From CADCVT01 sp035940955 (lineage in GTDB: Bacteria; Actinomycetota; Thermoleophilia; Solirubrobacterales; Solirubrobacteraceae), in assembly GCA_035940955.1 (NCBI GenBank), contig DASZEJ010000063.1:1-64000 (forward strand): a stretch of 64,000 nt of DNA, given 5' to 3'. Of this stretch, positions 1-9,200 are shown in pieces. The notes under the pieces were generated by a model. It saw only the letters and a list, made by a program, of their open reading frames with translations, was not told the DNA's origin and ran no database searches. Within the stretch, counting starts at the first letter, position 1; the number at the start of each line of letters is the position of its first letter. The position numbers were made by a program, and so were the translations under genes.

Positions 1-1
1 G

Positions 2-1276
2 CTGCACGCCCGCTTCGCCCGCTCCGCGCCGACGCAGCTGACCGCGATCGACGACGTCGGCGTCCACGTCATGGCGCTGCGCGGCGGCCACGCCGGCGCC
101 GCGACGACGAACCGGACCGACGACGAGGCGCTGCGCGACGCCGCCCGGCGCGCGGTCGCCGCGGCCGAGGCGGCCGCCGCCGCCGGGCCGGGGGACCATC
201 CCGGCCTCCCCGCGGCGCAGCCCTACCGCGCGCTCGACGGCTACGACGCGCGCACCGCCGCCCTCGACCCCGAGACGGCCGCCGGCGCGCTGCGCACCGC
301 GTTCGCCGTCGCGGCGGACGCGGGCGCCGAGGCGTTCGGGATCTGGACCGCGGCGGAGGTCCGCACGGCGATCGCCTCGACCGCGGGGGTCGAGGCCGAG
401 GACGCCGTGACCGACGCGCTGCTGAAGGTCGTCGTCCGCGACGCGGACGGGCGCAGCGGCATGGCGACGGGCGCGGCCGTCGCCGCCGCCGCCGTCGACC
501 CGGCCGACGTCGCCGCCCGCGCCGCGGCGCTCATGCCGCGCGGGGCGCTGCACGAGCTCCCGAGCGGCACCTACCCGGTCGTGCTCGGCGCGGAGGCGGT
601 CGGCACGCTGCTCGGCTTCCTCGGCGACCTCGCGTTCAACGGGCTCGCCCACGCCGAGGGCCGCGGCGCCCTCGCCGGCCGCCTCGGCACGCGCGTGGCG
701 GCGCCGTGCGTCAACCTCAGCGACTCGACCCGCATCGCCGGGACGCTGCCGCGCGCGTTCGACGCGGAGGGCGTCCCGAAGGCGCCGCTGCCGCTGATCC
801 AGGACGGCGTCGCGCACGCCGTCGTCCACGACCTGCGGTCGGCCGCCCGCGCGCGCGGCGGGGCGCGCTCGACCGGCCACGCGACCGCGCCGGGCGGCTC
901 GCCGTGGGGCCCGCAGCCGACGAACCTCGTGCTCGCCGGCGGCGGCGCGCGCGACGAGGCCGACCTCGCCCGGACGATCGAGCGGGGCCTGTTCGTCAAC
1001 CGGCTCTGGTACGTCAACGCGGTCCGCGACAAGGAGACGCTGCTGACCGGCGTCACCCGCGACGGGACGTTCCTGATCGAGGACGGCGAGATCGGCCGCC
1101 CGGTCCGCGACGTGCGCTTCACCGACAGCGCGCTCGGCGTGCTGGAGCGCACGCAGGACCTCGCGGCGCGCCCGCGGCTCGTCAGCGAGGCCGAGTTCTA
1201 CGGGCGCCGGTTCGCGACCGGGGCGCTGTGCCCGGCGCTGCGCTGCTCGGGGCTGCGGATCACCGGGGGCGCGTAG
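2..1276 (+). CDS. TldE/PmbA-like metallopeptidase-family protein (5' partial)
   Basis: The reading frame is open to the left edge, so the N-terminus is missing; about 424 residues are visible. The sequence is TldD/PmbA family in type: a long helical/mixed N-terminal part, then a C-terminal half with the family's typical run of FVNRLWYVNAVRDKET followed by TRDGTFLIEDGEI. No HExxxH zinc motif is visible, which fits the TldE/PmbA (non-catalytic) partner better than TldD. In known systems TldD/TldE form a heterodimeric protease that processes or degrades small peptides in the cytoplasm. The stop codon overlaps the GTG of the P1 peptidase by one base, so the two are translationally coupled. TldD is probably further upstream. 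Family assignment is firm; the TldE subtype is inferred from the missing motif. Confidence 0.85.
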   Translation: MHARFARSAPTQLTAIDDVGVHVMALRGGHAGAATTNRTDDEALRDAARRAVAAAEAAAAAGPGDHPGLPAAQPYRALDGYDARTAALDPETAAGALRTAFAVAADAGAEAFGIWTAAEVRTAIASTAGVEAEDAVTDALLKVVVRDADGRSGMATGAAVAAAAVDPADVAARAAALMPRGALHELPSGTYPVVLGAEAVGTLLGFLGDLAFNGLAHAEGRGALAGRLGTRVAAPCVNLSDSTRIAGTLPRAFDAEGVPKAPLPLIQDGVAHAVVHDLRSAARARGGARSTGHATAPGGSPWGPQPTNLVLAGGGARDEADLARTIERGLFVNRLWYVNAVRDKETLLTGVTRDGTFLIEDGEIGRPVRDVRFTDSALGVLERTQDLAARPRLVSEAEFYGRRFATGALCPALRCSGLRITGGA

Positions 1277-2214
1277 TGCTGCCGGAGGGGTTCACCGCCG
1301 GCCACGGCACGGACCTCGACCGCGCGACCGGCTGCACGATCGTCCTGGCGCCCGAGGGCGGCGCGGTGGGCGGGGTCGAGGTCCGCGGCGGCGGCCCCGG
1401 GACGCGCGAGACCGACCTGCTCTCCCCCGCGACGCCGAGCCGCCCGATCAGCGCGGTCGTGTTCAGCGGCGGCAGCGCGCGGGGGCTGGGCGTGGCGAGC
1501 GACCTCGCAGCGCTGCTCGCGCGCCGCGGCACCGGCCACCGCACGCGCCTCGGCCACCTCGTCCCGCTGGTCCCGGGCGCGGTCGTCTACGACATGGCGC
1601 TCGGTGAGGACGCCACGCCGGGGCCAGACGCCGCGTGCGAGGCGCTCGACGGCGCCTCGCCCGACCCGGCGCGGGGCACGGTGGGCGCCGGCACCGGCTG
1701 CACGGTCGGCAAGCTCCTCGGGCCCGCGCACGCGACCAAGGGCGGGACCGGGCTCGCCTCGGAGCGGATCGACGGCTGCACGGTCGCCGCGCTGGCGGTC
1801 GTCAACGCGATCGGCGACGTGCTGGCCGAGGACGGCTCCGTGCTCGCCGGCCCCTACGTCGAGGGCCGCTACGTGCGGACGGTCGACGCCCTGCGCGGCG
1901 GCGCGGCGCCGTTCGCGCCCGGCGGCGGCGAGGCGACCACGCTCGTCTGCGTCATGACCGACGCCGCGCTCGACCGCCACGGCGCGTGGATGCTCGCCCG
2001 CGCCGCGACGGCGGGCTGCGCGCGCACGATCGACCCCACCGCGACGGAGTTCGACGGCGACGCGTGCTTCGTCCTCGCCGCCGGCGACCGGCGGCCGAAC
2101 CCGCTCGTCCTGCAGGCGCTCGTCCCCCACGTCGTCGCGGCGGCGATCCGCGACGCGGTGCGCTCGGCGACGCCGCTCGCGGGCTGTGCGTCGGTGAGCG
2201 CTAGATCCGGATGA
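1276..2214 (+). CDS. P1 family (S58, DmpA/NylC-like) peptidase
   Basis: A 312-residue protein of the N-terminal-nucleophile S58/P1 family, which self-cleaves into two chains and acts as an aminopeptidase or amidase. Family hallmarks are GTVGAGTGCTVGK near residue 137, KGGTGLAS, the VNAIGDV stretch, and then ATTLVCVMTDA where the second chain should begin. The expected nucleophile is Thr221 (or Thr222). NylC-type relatives have Asn-Thr at the cleavage point; here the preceding residue is Ala, which is unusual. The GTG start at 1276 overlaps the upstream TAG (TAGTG). The 3' end overlaps secG, on the other strand, by 14 bases. Pairing with a TldE-like gene suggests a shared peptide-turnover role, which is an inference. 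Confidence 0.85.
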   Translation: MLPEGFTAGHGTDLDRATGCTIVLAPEGGAVGGVEVRGGGPGTRETDLLSPATPSRPISAVVFSGGSARGLGVASDLAALLARRGTGHRTRLGHLVPLVPGAVVYDMALGEDATPGPDAACEALDGASPDPARGTVGAGTGCTVGKLLGPAHATKGGTGLASERIDGCTVAALAVVNAIGDVLAEDGSVLAGPYVEGRYVRTVDALRGGAAPFAPGGGEATTLVCVMTDAALDRHGAWMLARAATAGCARTIDPTATEFDGDACFVLAAGDRRPNPLVLQALVPHVVAAAIRDAVRSATPLAGCASVSARSG

Positions 2215-2428
2215 GGACGATGCAGTTGATCGTCCACAGCAGCGCGAAGAAGACCGTCCAGCGGTTCAGGTTGCGCTCGACGAGCGAGCCGCCGCCGAAC
2301 GGCCCCGACCCGGTGCCCACGCCGAACGCGCCCGAGAGGCCCGCGTCCTTGCCCGAGTGCAGGAGCACCAGGAAGATCACGACGACCGACAGGACGACCT
2401 GGACGACGGAGAGGACGTTCTCCAGCAC
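2201..2428 (-). CDS. secG: Preprotein translocase subunit SecG
   Basis: A 75-residue protein of normal SecG size with two hydrophobic segments (about residues 5-23 and 55-74) separated by a Gly/Ser-rich loop containing the conserved LLHSGKDAGLSGAFG type of sequence. SecG is the small integral membrane subunit of SecYEG and assists SecA-driven export. It starts with GTG. A TATCCT hexamer lies seven bases upstream with no Shine-Dalgarno, so it is probably transcribed alone and leaderless. It is not attached to gap-pgk-tpiA, as secG is in many bacteria; that operon is at 27-31 kb here. Confidence 0.95.
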   Translation of the reverse strand: MLENVLSVVQVVLSVVVIFLVLLHSGKDAGLSGAFGVGTGSGPFGGGSLVERNLNRWTVFFALLWTINCIVLIRI

Positions 2429-2435
2429 GGCGGGC

Positions 2436-2441
2436 AGGATA
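2436..2441 (-). promoter_or_regulatory. Leaderless -10 element for secG
   Basis: TATCCT on the minus strand, seven bases before the GTG start; there is no Shine-Dalgarno sequence. Confidence 0.6.
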
Positions 2442-2449
2442 GCCGCCGG

Positions 2450-2689
2450 TCAGGCCAGCGCGTCCAGCTCCCGCAGGATCGCCACCGCCTCGGCGCGCAG
2501 CTGACGGTCGAGCGCGCGGAAGTCCTCGTCGGAGAGCTTGCCGGTGCGGTGGTCGAGCTCCAGCTCGCGGATCTCGCGGTACTTCGCGTCGCGCGCCGCC
2601 TCCAGCCGCTGGCGCTCGGCCGCGTGCGTGTCCTCGGCGGCCTGCGGGCCGGCGCGCAGCGGCGACCCGACCAGCCACACGACCAGCAC
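2450..2689 (-). CDS. Small CcmI-like cytochrome c maturation membrane protein
   Basis: A 79-residue protein from the GTG start, immediately downstream of ccmF. The C-terminal half (YREIRELELDHRTGKLSDED and on to LRAEAVAILRELD) is a helical hairpin like that found after the membrane anchor of CcmI-type proteins (heme-lyase accessory subunit). From the GTG start the N-terminal membrane helix would be cut short. The frame stays open back to the ccmF stop, and a CTG at 2728 (inside CCCTGGAC) would restore a complete helix of about 20 hydrophobic residues, so the true start may be that CTG. No other ATG, GTG or TTG is available. Function is inferred from position and the helix pattern. Confidence 0.65.
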   Translation of the reverse strand: MLVVWLVGSPLRAGPQAAEDTHAAERQRLEAARDAKYREIRELELDHRTGKLSDEDFRALDRQLRAEAVAILRELDALA

Positions 2690-2731
2690 GAGCGCGAGCA
2701 GGATGAGGAGGAAGGCCAGGGCGTCCAGGGC

Positions 2732-4912
<2,181 letters not shown>

Positions 4913-4923
4913 CTCAGCTCAGG

Positions 4924-5328
4924 CTAGGTGTCCGACTTCGTGAACTTCGACGGGCACTTCGTGATCAGCGAGCCCTCCTCGCCCACGAACGTGCCGTCCG
5001 CGCCCTTGCGCACCGTGACGATGACCTCGCGCCCCTCGCGGAACGGGTCGGGGACGCTTCCCTCGTAGCGGACGGGGACCGAGGCGGTCCCGCCGGCGCG
5101 CTCGGTCACGCGGAACTCGTGGACGCTGCCGCGCCGGTCGTACGAGCCCTTCTGCACGCGCCCGGTGAGCTGGTAGGACTCGCCGGGCCTGGCGGCGGAC
5201 GCCAGCTTCGCGGGGGTGGTGGCCTCCGACGACGCGCTGAAGCTCGTGTAGGCGAGCGCGACCGCCAGCAGGACGGCCGCCGAGAGCGCCACGACGAGGC
5301 GGACTGTGCGCTTGCGTGCAGGGTCCAT
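4924..5328 (-). CDS. ccmE: Cysteine-type heme chaperone CcmE
   Basis: A 134-residue protein from the ATG at 5328 (a TTG at 5349 is possible but less likely). It has one N-terminal membrane anchor and an OB-fold with the family's YQLTGRV and EFRVTE strands. CcmE carries heme covalently between CcmC and CcmF. The usual heme-binding histidine (HxxxY) is absent; in its place is CPSKF near the C-terminus (Cys125 in this numbering). That matches the CxxxY variant known from archaea, Desulfovibrio and a few other bacteria, except that the tyrosine is Phe here. The gene is first in the operon with ccmF. Identity is firm; the heme-ligand assignment is by alignment with the variant class. Confidence 0.93.
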   Translation of the reverse strand: MDPARKRTVRLVVALSAAVLLAVALAYTSFSASSEATTPAKLASAARPGESYQLTGRVQKGSYDRRGSVHEFRVTERAGGTASVPVRYEGSVPDPFREGREVIVTVRKGADGTFVGEEGSLITKCPSKFTKSDT

Positions 5329-5432
5329 GGGCTCTACGCAGTATGACAACCCATGGACTCAAGCTCGGACGGGGTCGCGCCGATCCAACCGAGAGAAACC
5401 TTCGACGGCGACCGCCGTTTGTAGAGGTAGAG

Positions 5433-5651
5433 ATGGATACACGGACACGCCGACAGACGCAGCGCCGCGGACCGCGCCGGGCCCACCGGGATCCCCGCGC
5501 CGCGCGCCCGGCTCCCGAGCAGGCCGCCGCGTCGCTCGGGGTCGGCGTGCAGGACCGCGCGCTCTACGCCTGCGGCTGCGGCCACGCCTTCTCGGCGGGC
5601 GTCTCGACCTCGGTCGACTGCCCCCGCTGCGGCGCCGGCCAGGCCTGGTAG
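5433..5651 (+). CDS. Small zinc-ribbon-like protein
   Basis: A 72-residue protein. The first 40 residues are Arg-rich and probably disordered. The C-terminal 30 residues hold ACGCGHAF and then CPRCGA, two Cys pairs about 15 residues apart that would fit a small zinc ribbon. The start is ATG 5433, preceded by a purine-rich GTAGAGGTAGAG. It lies 104 bases from the divergent ccmE and 18 bases before the next gene. I do not recognise a specific family, and no function can be assigned beyond likely zinc or nucleic-acid binding. Confidence 0.6.
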   Translation: MDTRTRRQTQRRGPRRAHRDPRAARPAPEQAAASLGVGVQDRALYACGCGHAFSAGVSTSVDCPRCGAGQAW

Positions 5652-5655
5652 CGCC

Positions 5656-5661
5656 TACACT
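5656..5661 (+). promoter_or_regulatory. Leaderless -10 element for the 5670 gene
   Basis: TACACT, eight bases before the ATG at 5670; there is no Shine-Dalgarno sequence. Confidence 0.55.
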
Positions 5662-5669
5662 CTGCGGCC

Positions 5670-6080
5670 ATGCGCACGGCCGCCCGTGGCACGGTCGCCG
5701 CGCTCCTCGTGCTGGCCATGGCCGTCGGCAGCATCCTGATGTGGATCGGGGTGCCGGTCTTCTGGCTCTGGCTGGCCTCCCGCATCGCGGACTCGTCGCA
5801 GCCGTCCCTCGGGCTCTACCTGCTCGTGCTGGTCGGGATCGTGGCGTCGATGGCGATCCTCGGGAAGGTGCTCGGCACCGCCAACCGCATCCACATGGAG
5901 ATCACCGGCTCGCTGCCGCAGAAGCGCGAGCAGACGATCTGGCTGCGCTCGATGCGCGGCGAACGCGAGGTCCGGCGGCAGACGGGCGTGCTCGGGCTCG
6001 TGATGGCCTGGTCGGTCAGCGTCGCCCTCCTGCTGTTCGGGATCTGGTTCTTCTTCTTCGCGGAGGGCGGCGGGATCTAG
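5670..6080 (+). CDS. Hypothetical membrane protein, three predicted helices
   Basis: A 136-residue protein. Hydrophobic stretches lie at about residues 8-36, 47-66 and 106-130, with a positively charged loop (QKREQTIWLRSMRGEREVRRQ) between the second and third. The family is not recognised. The stop at 6080 abuts the GTG of the thiamine-binding-like gene, so the two are probably co-transcribed from the TACACT element. The arrangement suggests a small integral membrane protein whose basic loop is cytoplasmic; nothing in the sequence reveals a catalytic role. Confidence 0.7.
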   Translation: MRTAARGTVAALLVLAMAVGSILMWIGVPVFWLWLASRIADSSQPSLGLYLLVLVGIVASMAILGKVLGTANRIHMEITGSLPQKREQTIWLRSMRGEREVRRQTGVLGLVMAWSVSVALLLFGIWFFFFAEGGGI

Positions 6081-6389
6081 GTGGCGACGGCAGACCTCAC
6101 GGTCATCGCCCTCGGCCGCCCGGACGCCAGCGCGAGCGCCTACATCGCCGAGATCCAGCGCCGCCTGGCGGCCCAGTCCCGGGTCCGGTACCGGATGCAC
6201 GCGATGGGCACCTCCCTGGAGGGGTCGACCTCGGACATCCTGGCGGCCGTCGCCGAGCTCCACGCCGTCCCGTTCGAGCTGGACGTCCCGCGGGTCTACA
6301 CGGTGCTGAAGCTCGACGAACGCCGGGATCGGGAGCAGACGCTGGACGAGAAGGTGGCGAGCGTGGAGCGGCTGCTGGGCGAGGGGTAG
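6081..6389 (+). CDS. MTH1187/YqgV-type thiamine-binding-like protein
   Basis: A 102-residue protein of the DUF77/MTH1187 ferredoxin-like fold. Typical features are a first beta strand (TVIALGR), a conserved Ser/Ala segment (ASAYIAEIQRRL), YRMHAMGTSLEG, and a C-terminal pair containing RVYTVLKLDERRD. Relatives bind thiamine or its pyrimidine precursor, and some act in thiamine salvage, but most are uncharacterised. The GTG start directly follows the stop of the membrane-protein gene with no gap. The family call is good; the ligand is inferred. Confidence 0.85.
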   Translation: MATADLTVIALGRPDASASAYIAEIQRRLAAQSRVRYRMHAMGTSLEGSTSDILAAVAELHAVPFELDVPRVYTVLKLDERRDREQTLDEKVASVERLLGEG

Positions 6390-6684
6390 CGCCGCTGTTC
6401 GGTTCGATTCACATCGGCTCTGGCGAACTAAAGGGCGGCTGGCCGCCACGGCTGAGCGCGGTACGCGACCGCCGCTCGCCATGGCCCCAGTCTGGGACGT
6501 CTCGCCGCAACCGGATGAGAGCAAGCACAGAAGCCCGCAGTCTGGTCCGCAAGCACCTTGGCGAGAGCCGAGATACGGATATCACGCCCGCGGTCCGGGT
6601 CTCCGGAGGCGTAGACCGTGCCGCCGCGGAGCTCCGTAACGTGGAACCTGGGCTCTGCTTCCCGGTGCTACCGGTGCCTGATGC
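6390..6684. other. Non-coding left edge of the accessory island
   Basis: About 295 bases without a supported gene. It holds a GC-rich inverted repeat (GGCGG-CTGG-CCGCC near 6433) that could terminate the upstream operon, though no T-run follows. Base composition drops compared with the flanks. A GGTTCGATTC string at 6399 resembles a tRNA T-loop, but the surrounding bases do not fold. No integrase or transposase remnant was recognised on either strand. Confidence 0.4.
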
Positions 6685-7170
6685 TCATGGAAGCAGCAAG
6701 CGGCCTTCCTCGAGCGCAAAGTCCATACCGTCGTCTACGCGGCGCATGAAGACGGCCGCGGTGGCTAGCTGAAGCGACGGCGACCCCTCAAGGATGGCCA
6801 GATCGCAGTGCTTAAGGTCGTGCAGAACGCCTATCTTGCTGGACCATGTCGCATCCCGTAGCTGCTTCGCGACGTGGAAGAACTCGCCCTCCCGCTCGTA
6901 CAGAGCAATCTTCAAGTAGCCCGGCTCGTAGCACGGTGAATCGCAGCGCTTATAGCCCCAGCGTTCAAACAGCTTGATGTAGGCGTCCAAATCTTGCTCG
7001 TCAGGAACATCGAGGTCGGGCGGCCACTGGAACCCCGGCTCCCACCACTGGTCGACCTCCTGCCGAACCCACGCGACGCAGTTGTACCGATCGGTGGGCG
7101 GGCTCGTAATGCGGTGGTTCGTGGTGTCGAGCCGCGGGACCCTGTCGTAGAGGGCTTGAAGCGTCGTCAA
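6685..7170 (-). CDS. DUF7689-like accessory protein (YNCVAW type)
   Basis: A 161-residue protein starting with TTG inside a TTGA overlap with the upstream stop. The pattern SPPTDRYNCVAWV, QWWEP, then FERWGYKRCDS, EPGYLKIALYE, FFHVAKQL and WSSKIGVLHDL matches a widespread family of small proteins of unknown function that I recall as DUF7689. The Cys and His residues in YNCVAW and FFHVAKQL recall a papain/NlpC-like arrangement, but that is only an impression. It is the last gene of a three-gene coupled operon beside tRNA-Gly. Lower GC than its neighbours supports acquisition. Function unknown. Confidence 0.65.
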   Translation of the reverse strand: MTTLQALYDRVPRLDTTNHRITSPPTDRYNCVAWVRQEVDQWWEPGFQWPPDLDVPDEQDLDAYIKLFERWGYKRCDSPCYEPGYLKIALYEREGEFFHVAKQLRDATWSSKIGVLHDLKHCDLAILEGSPSLQLATAAVFMRRVDDGMDFALEEGRLLLP

Positions 7171-7613
7171 CGACGTCGGCTGTTAGCGTAGCCGCGAACC
7201 GACCCCCACTGAATCCATGCGGCCGCGGCATCACTTATCGTTTCGCAGCCGGCGCCGGGCGGGAATGGCGTCAGCGCACTGAGCAACCGCAGCCAAAGCG
7301 GACGCACCCCAGGTTCGCGGACTCGCTCAAGCAGGTACGGAATAGCGCTGTCGCCCATATCGACCAGCTCTGCGTAGGCCGGGTGTCGAGAGACGCGCCG
7401 CGTCGAGCCAGCCCCGAGCATTGCACTCTCGAGCTCGTCCGCTAGCAGGCTGAATTGCAGGCGAGATTCCGATATCGACGCATTTAGCCGGGAGGAAGAA
7501 ACCCGCTCGATCAACGGCTGAGCCGCTGCAGCCGGATCCTCACCCATCTCCTCGACATCCCAGTACTCCGCCTCAGCGGCTTCTTCGGCCCGGGTAATGG
7601 TGGCGGCGCTCAA
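7167..7613 (-). CDS. Accessory helical (HEAT-like) hypothetical protein
   Basis: A 148-residue protein. After an acidic, Ala-rich N-terminus the core reads HPAYAELVDMGDSAIPYLLE, then REPGVRPLWLRLLSALT and SDAAAAWIQWG. This helix-turn-helix pattern, HPAY..(I/V).MG..A.PYLL followed by a terminal WIxWG, recurs in small accessory proteins often found beside the YNCVAW family, which is exactly the arrangement here. It overlaps both neighbours by four bases, so stoichiometric co-translation is likely. No catalytic residues are evident; an adaptor or inhibitor role would fit but is speculative. Confidence 0.65.
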   Translation of the reverse strand: MSAATITRAEEAAEAEYWDVEEMGEDPAAAAQPLIERVSSSRLNASISESRLQFSLLADELESAMLGAGSTRRVSRHPAYAELVDMGDSAIPYLLERVREPGVRPLWLRLLSALTPFPPGAGCETISDAAAAWIQWGSVRGYANSRRR

Positions 7614-8329
7614 GCCTCTCCCCTCGGATCAACTCGCCGCAGAGCGAGCGTTACAAGTTCTTCGGCTGACTCCGTAAGAGATTCCCACTGTTTCAAGACG
7701 TTGTCCACCGAGGCATCAGCCACCCGCTCCAAGAGCTCGAACGTCCCATCGACGTACAGAGCCACTTCCGGGAGCGATTGCAGCGGCCAGATGGACGGTG
7801 GACTCTCGGGGTCCCTCGGTCCGAGCCGACTCTCCTCCCGAGAGAGTCGTGCCGGCATCTCTGATTGCTTGAGCACACCTATGTCCAGGATCCAACGCGT
7901 CCCCGAGCCACGTCGGCTCTCAAGCATAAACGCAAAGTCATGAGCCTCCGCAGTAATCAGCTCGGGAAAATGCCGCGCCAGCGCGCGGTTGCGCGCGTCG
8001 TCGTAATCGAGCTCGAGCGGGTCAAGCCACTGTGCGTCAAGCGTGAGTCGCGCCGCCCCGACGTCAAGTCGCTCCACGAGTAGCGGCAGCACCATACGGA
8101 GACGCTCGCGATCCGCGTCCGGTTGGAAAACCGAAAGTTCGATGCGCCCTGGCGCGAACGCGATGAAGTGCGCCGGGTCCCCGAGCCGGACCGCGATCCG
8201 CTGCTCGGTGACGCGAAAGCCATAGAGCAGCTCGCGGCGCTCGATCTCGCGCAGGACGTCGTAGCGCCCCTCGAAGAACCCGAGTGTCGAACGCCACGAG
8301 ATCCGGAGGCGCTGCGTCCAAGCCCGCAC
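7610..8329 (-). CDS. Hypothetical accessory protein, first gene of the tRNA-linked operon
   Basis: About 239 residues from the GTG at 8329. The open frame continues upstream through the tRNA-Gly gene, so the longer reading is not real. The first part (LGFFEGRYDVLREIERR onward) and alternating strands such as RIAVRLGDPAHFIAFAPGRIELSVF suggest an alpha/beta fold; it has some resemblance to TIGR04255-type proteins, but I would not assign it. The start is uncertain because no clear Shine-Dalgarno precedes the GTG. It is coupled by a four-base overlap to the HEAT-like gene. Lower GC and mixed codon use differ from the chromosomal genes around it. Confidence 0.55.
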   Translation of the reverse strand: MRAWTQRLRISWRSTLGFFEGRYDVLREIERRELLYGFRVTEQRIAVRLGDPAHFIAFAPGRIELSVFQPDADRERLRMVLPLLVERLDVGAARLTLDAQWLDPLELDYDDARNRALARHFPELITAEAHDFAFMLESRRGSGTRWILDIGVLKQSEMPARLSREESRLGPRDPESPPSIWPLQSLPEVALYVDGTFELLERVADASVDNVLKQWESLTESAEELVTLALRRVDPRGEA

Positions 8330-8539
8330 AAGTGTGGAGACTATGACCTTCGTAGCTCGGGAAGGCGCCCGCCGACCCTCTCGGCGCGAGGCGACCCATC
8401 GAACGCGCGGACAATTAGCGGCGGCGTGTTTCGCTGCACGGCCGGCGGGCACACTGCGGTAGCCGTGGGTGATGTTGGTCCCTCGGCGGTACCAGGTTGG
8501 GCGAAGCGGTCCCCGCCGGCACGCTGGCGGTTGGAGGCA
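8330..8539. other. Gap between accessory operon and tRNA-Gly
   Basis: About 210 bases that should contain the promoter of the leftward accessory operon. No convincing -10/-35 pair or other gene was seen. Confidence 0.3.
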
Positions 8540-8610
8540 AGCGGGATACGGGAATCGAACCCGTCTCTCCAGCTTGGGAAGCTGGCGTTCTACCGATGAA
8601 CTAATCCCGC
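8540..8610 (-). tRNA. tRNA-Gly(CCC)
   Basis: The minus strand folds into a cloverleaf: acceptor GCGGGAT/ATCCCGC, D-stem GTTC/GAAC, anticodon stem CCAGC/GCTGG around loop TTCCCAA (anticodon CCC), a four-base variable loop, and T-stem ACGGG/CCCGT with TTCGATT. CCA is not encoded. It borders the accessory island on the side of the tRNA 3' end, the usual side for integration, although no direct repeat of the 3' end was found across the island. Confidence 0.95.
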
Positions 8611-8654
8611 AGCGGAGCGGGGGGATCATATCCGGTGGTTCGGGGGGCGCTCAC

Positions 8655-8660
8655 TAGGCT
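8655..8660 (+). promoter_or_regulatory. Leaderless -10 element for the ccmG-like gene
   Basis: TAGGCT, six bases before the GTG at 8667; there is no Shine-Dalgarno sequence. Confidence 0.6.
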
Positions 8661-8666
8661 GGGGGT

Positions 8667-9200
8667 GTGCGGCGGACGTACGTTCCGGTGGTCGTCGTGG
8701 CGTGTGCGGCGCTGGTCGCGCTGCTGGTCTACGGGGTGGTCGGGGCCGGGGAGTCGTCGACGCTCGACGACGCCGTCGCGGCGGGGAAGCGGCCGGCCGT
8801 TCCGAGCCGGGAGCTGGCGCGGCTGGATGGTGGGACCGCGTCGCCGGCGGACTGGCGCGGCAGGCCGCTGGTCGTGAACTTCTGGGCGTCGTGGTGCGAT
8901 CCGTGCGAGGACGAGGCTCCGGTGCTGGAGCGTGCGCACGAGCGGTTGAAGGAGCGCGGCGGGACCGTGCTCGGCGTGACCGTCCGGGACCAGAGCGACG
9001 ACTCGCGCGCGTTCGCGCGGAAGTTCGGGCTGTCGTTCCCGAGCGTGCGCGACGTCGAGAACGAGCTGGGCGAGGACTTCGACCGCATCGGCGTGCCCGA
9101 GACCTTCGTCGTGGACCGCGAGGGGCGGATCGTCGCGCTGAGGCGCGGGCCGGTGGACCGGGCGTGGATGGCCGAGGCGTTGAGGCTGGTGGGCGTGTGA
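8667..9200 (+). CDS. CcmG/ResA/TlpA-type thioredoxin
   Basis: A 177-residue protein with an uncleaved N-terminal anchor (about residues 7-26) and an extracytoplasmic thioredoxin domain. The redox pair is WCDPC (Cys77 and Cys80), followed by the family's GVTVRDQSDDSRAFARKF and the cis-proline region GVPETFVVD. CcmG-type proteins keep apocytochrome or CcmH cysteines reduced outside the cytoplasm. It begins a three-gene operon with ccmH and ccdA, joined by GTGA overlaps. It is the rightward half of a cytochrome c maturation set whose ccmE/ccmF half lies 3.3 kb away on the other strand. Confidence 0.93.
   Translation: MRRTYVPVVVVACAALVALLVYGVVGAGESSTLDDAVAAGKRPAVPSRELARLDGGTASPADWRGRPLVVNFWASWCDPCEDEAPVLERAHERLKERGGTVLGVTVRDQSDDSRAFARKFGLSFPSVRDVENELGEDFDRIGVPETFVVDREGRIVALRRGPVDRAWMAEALRLVGV

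Noticed and set aside
6395..6425. GGTTCGATTC resembling a tRNA T-loop, possible attachment-site copy
   Set aside because: It is in the opposite orientation to tRNA-Gly, the flanking bases do not match its 3' end, and no stem forms.
7610..8629. A longer reading of the first accessory gene (339 codons)
   Set aside because: It would run through the tRNA-Gly gene; the extra N-terminal residues are translated tRNA and spacer.
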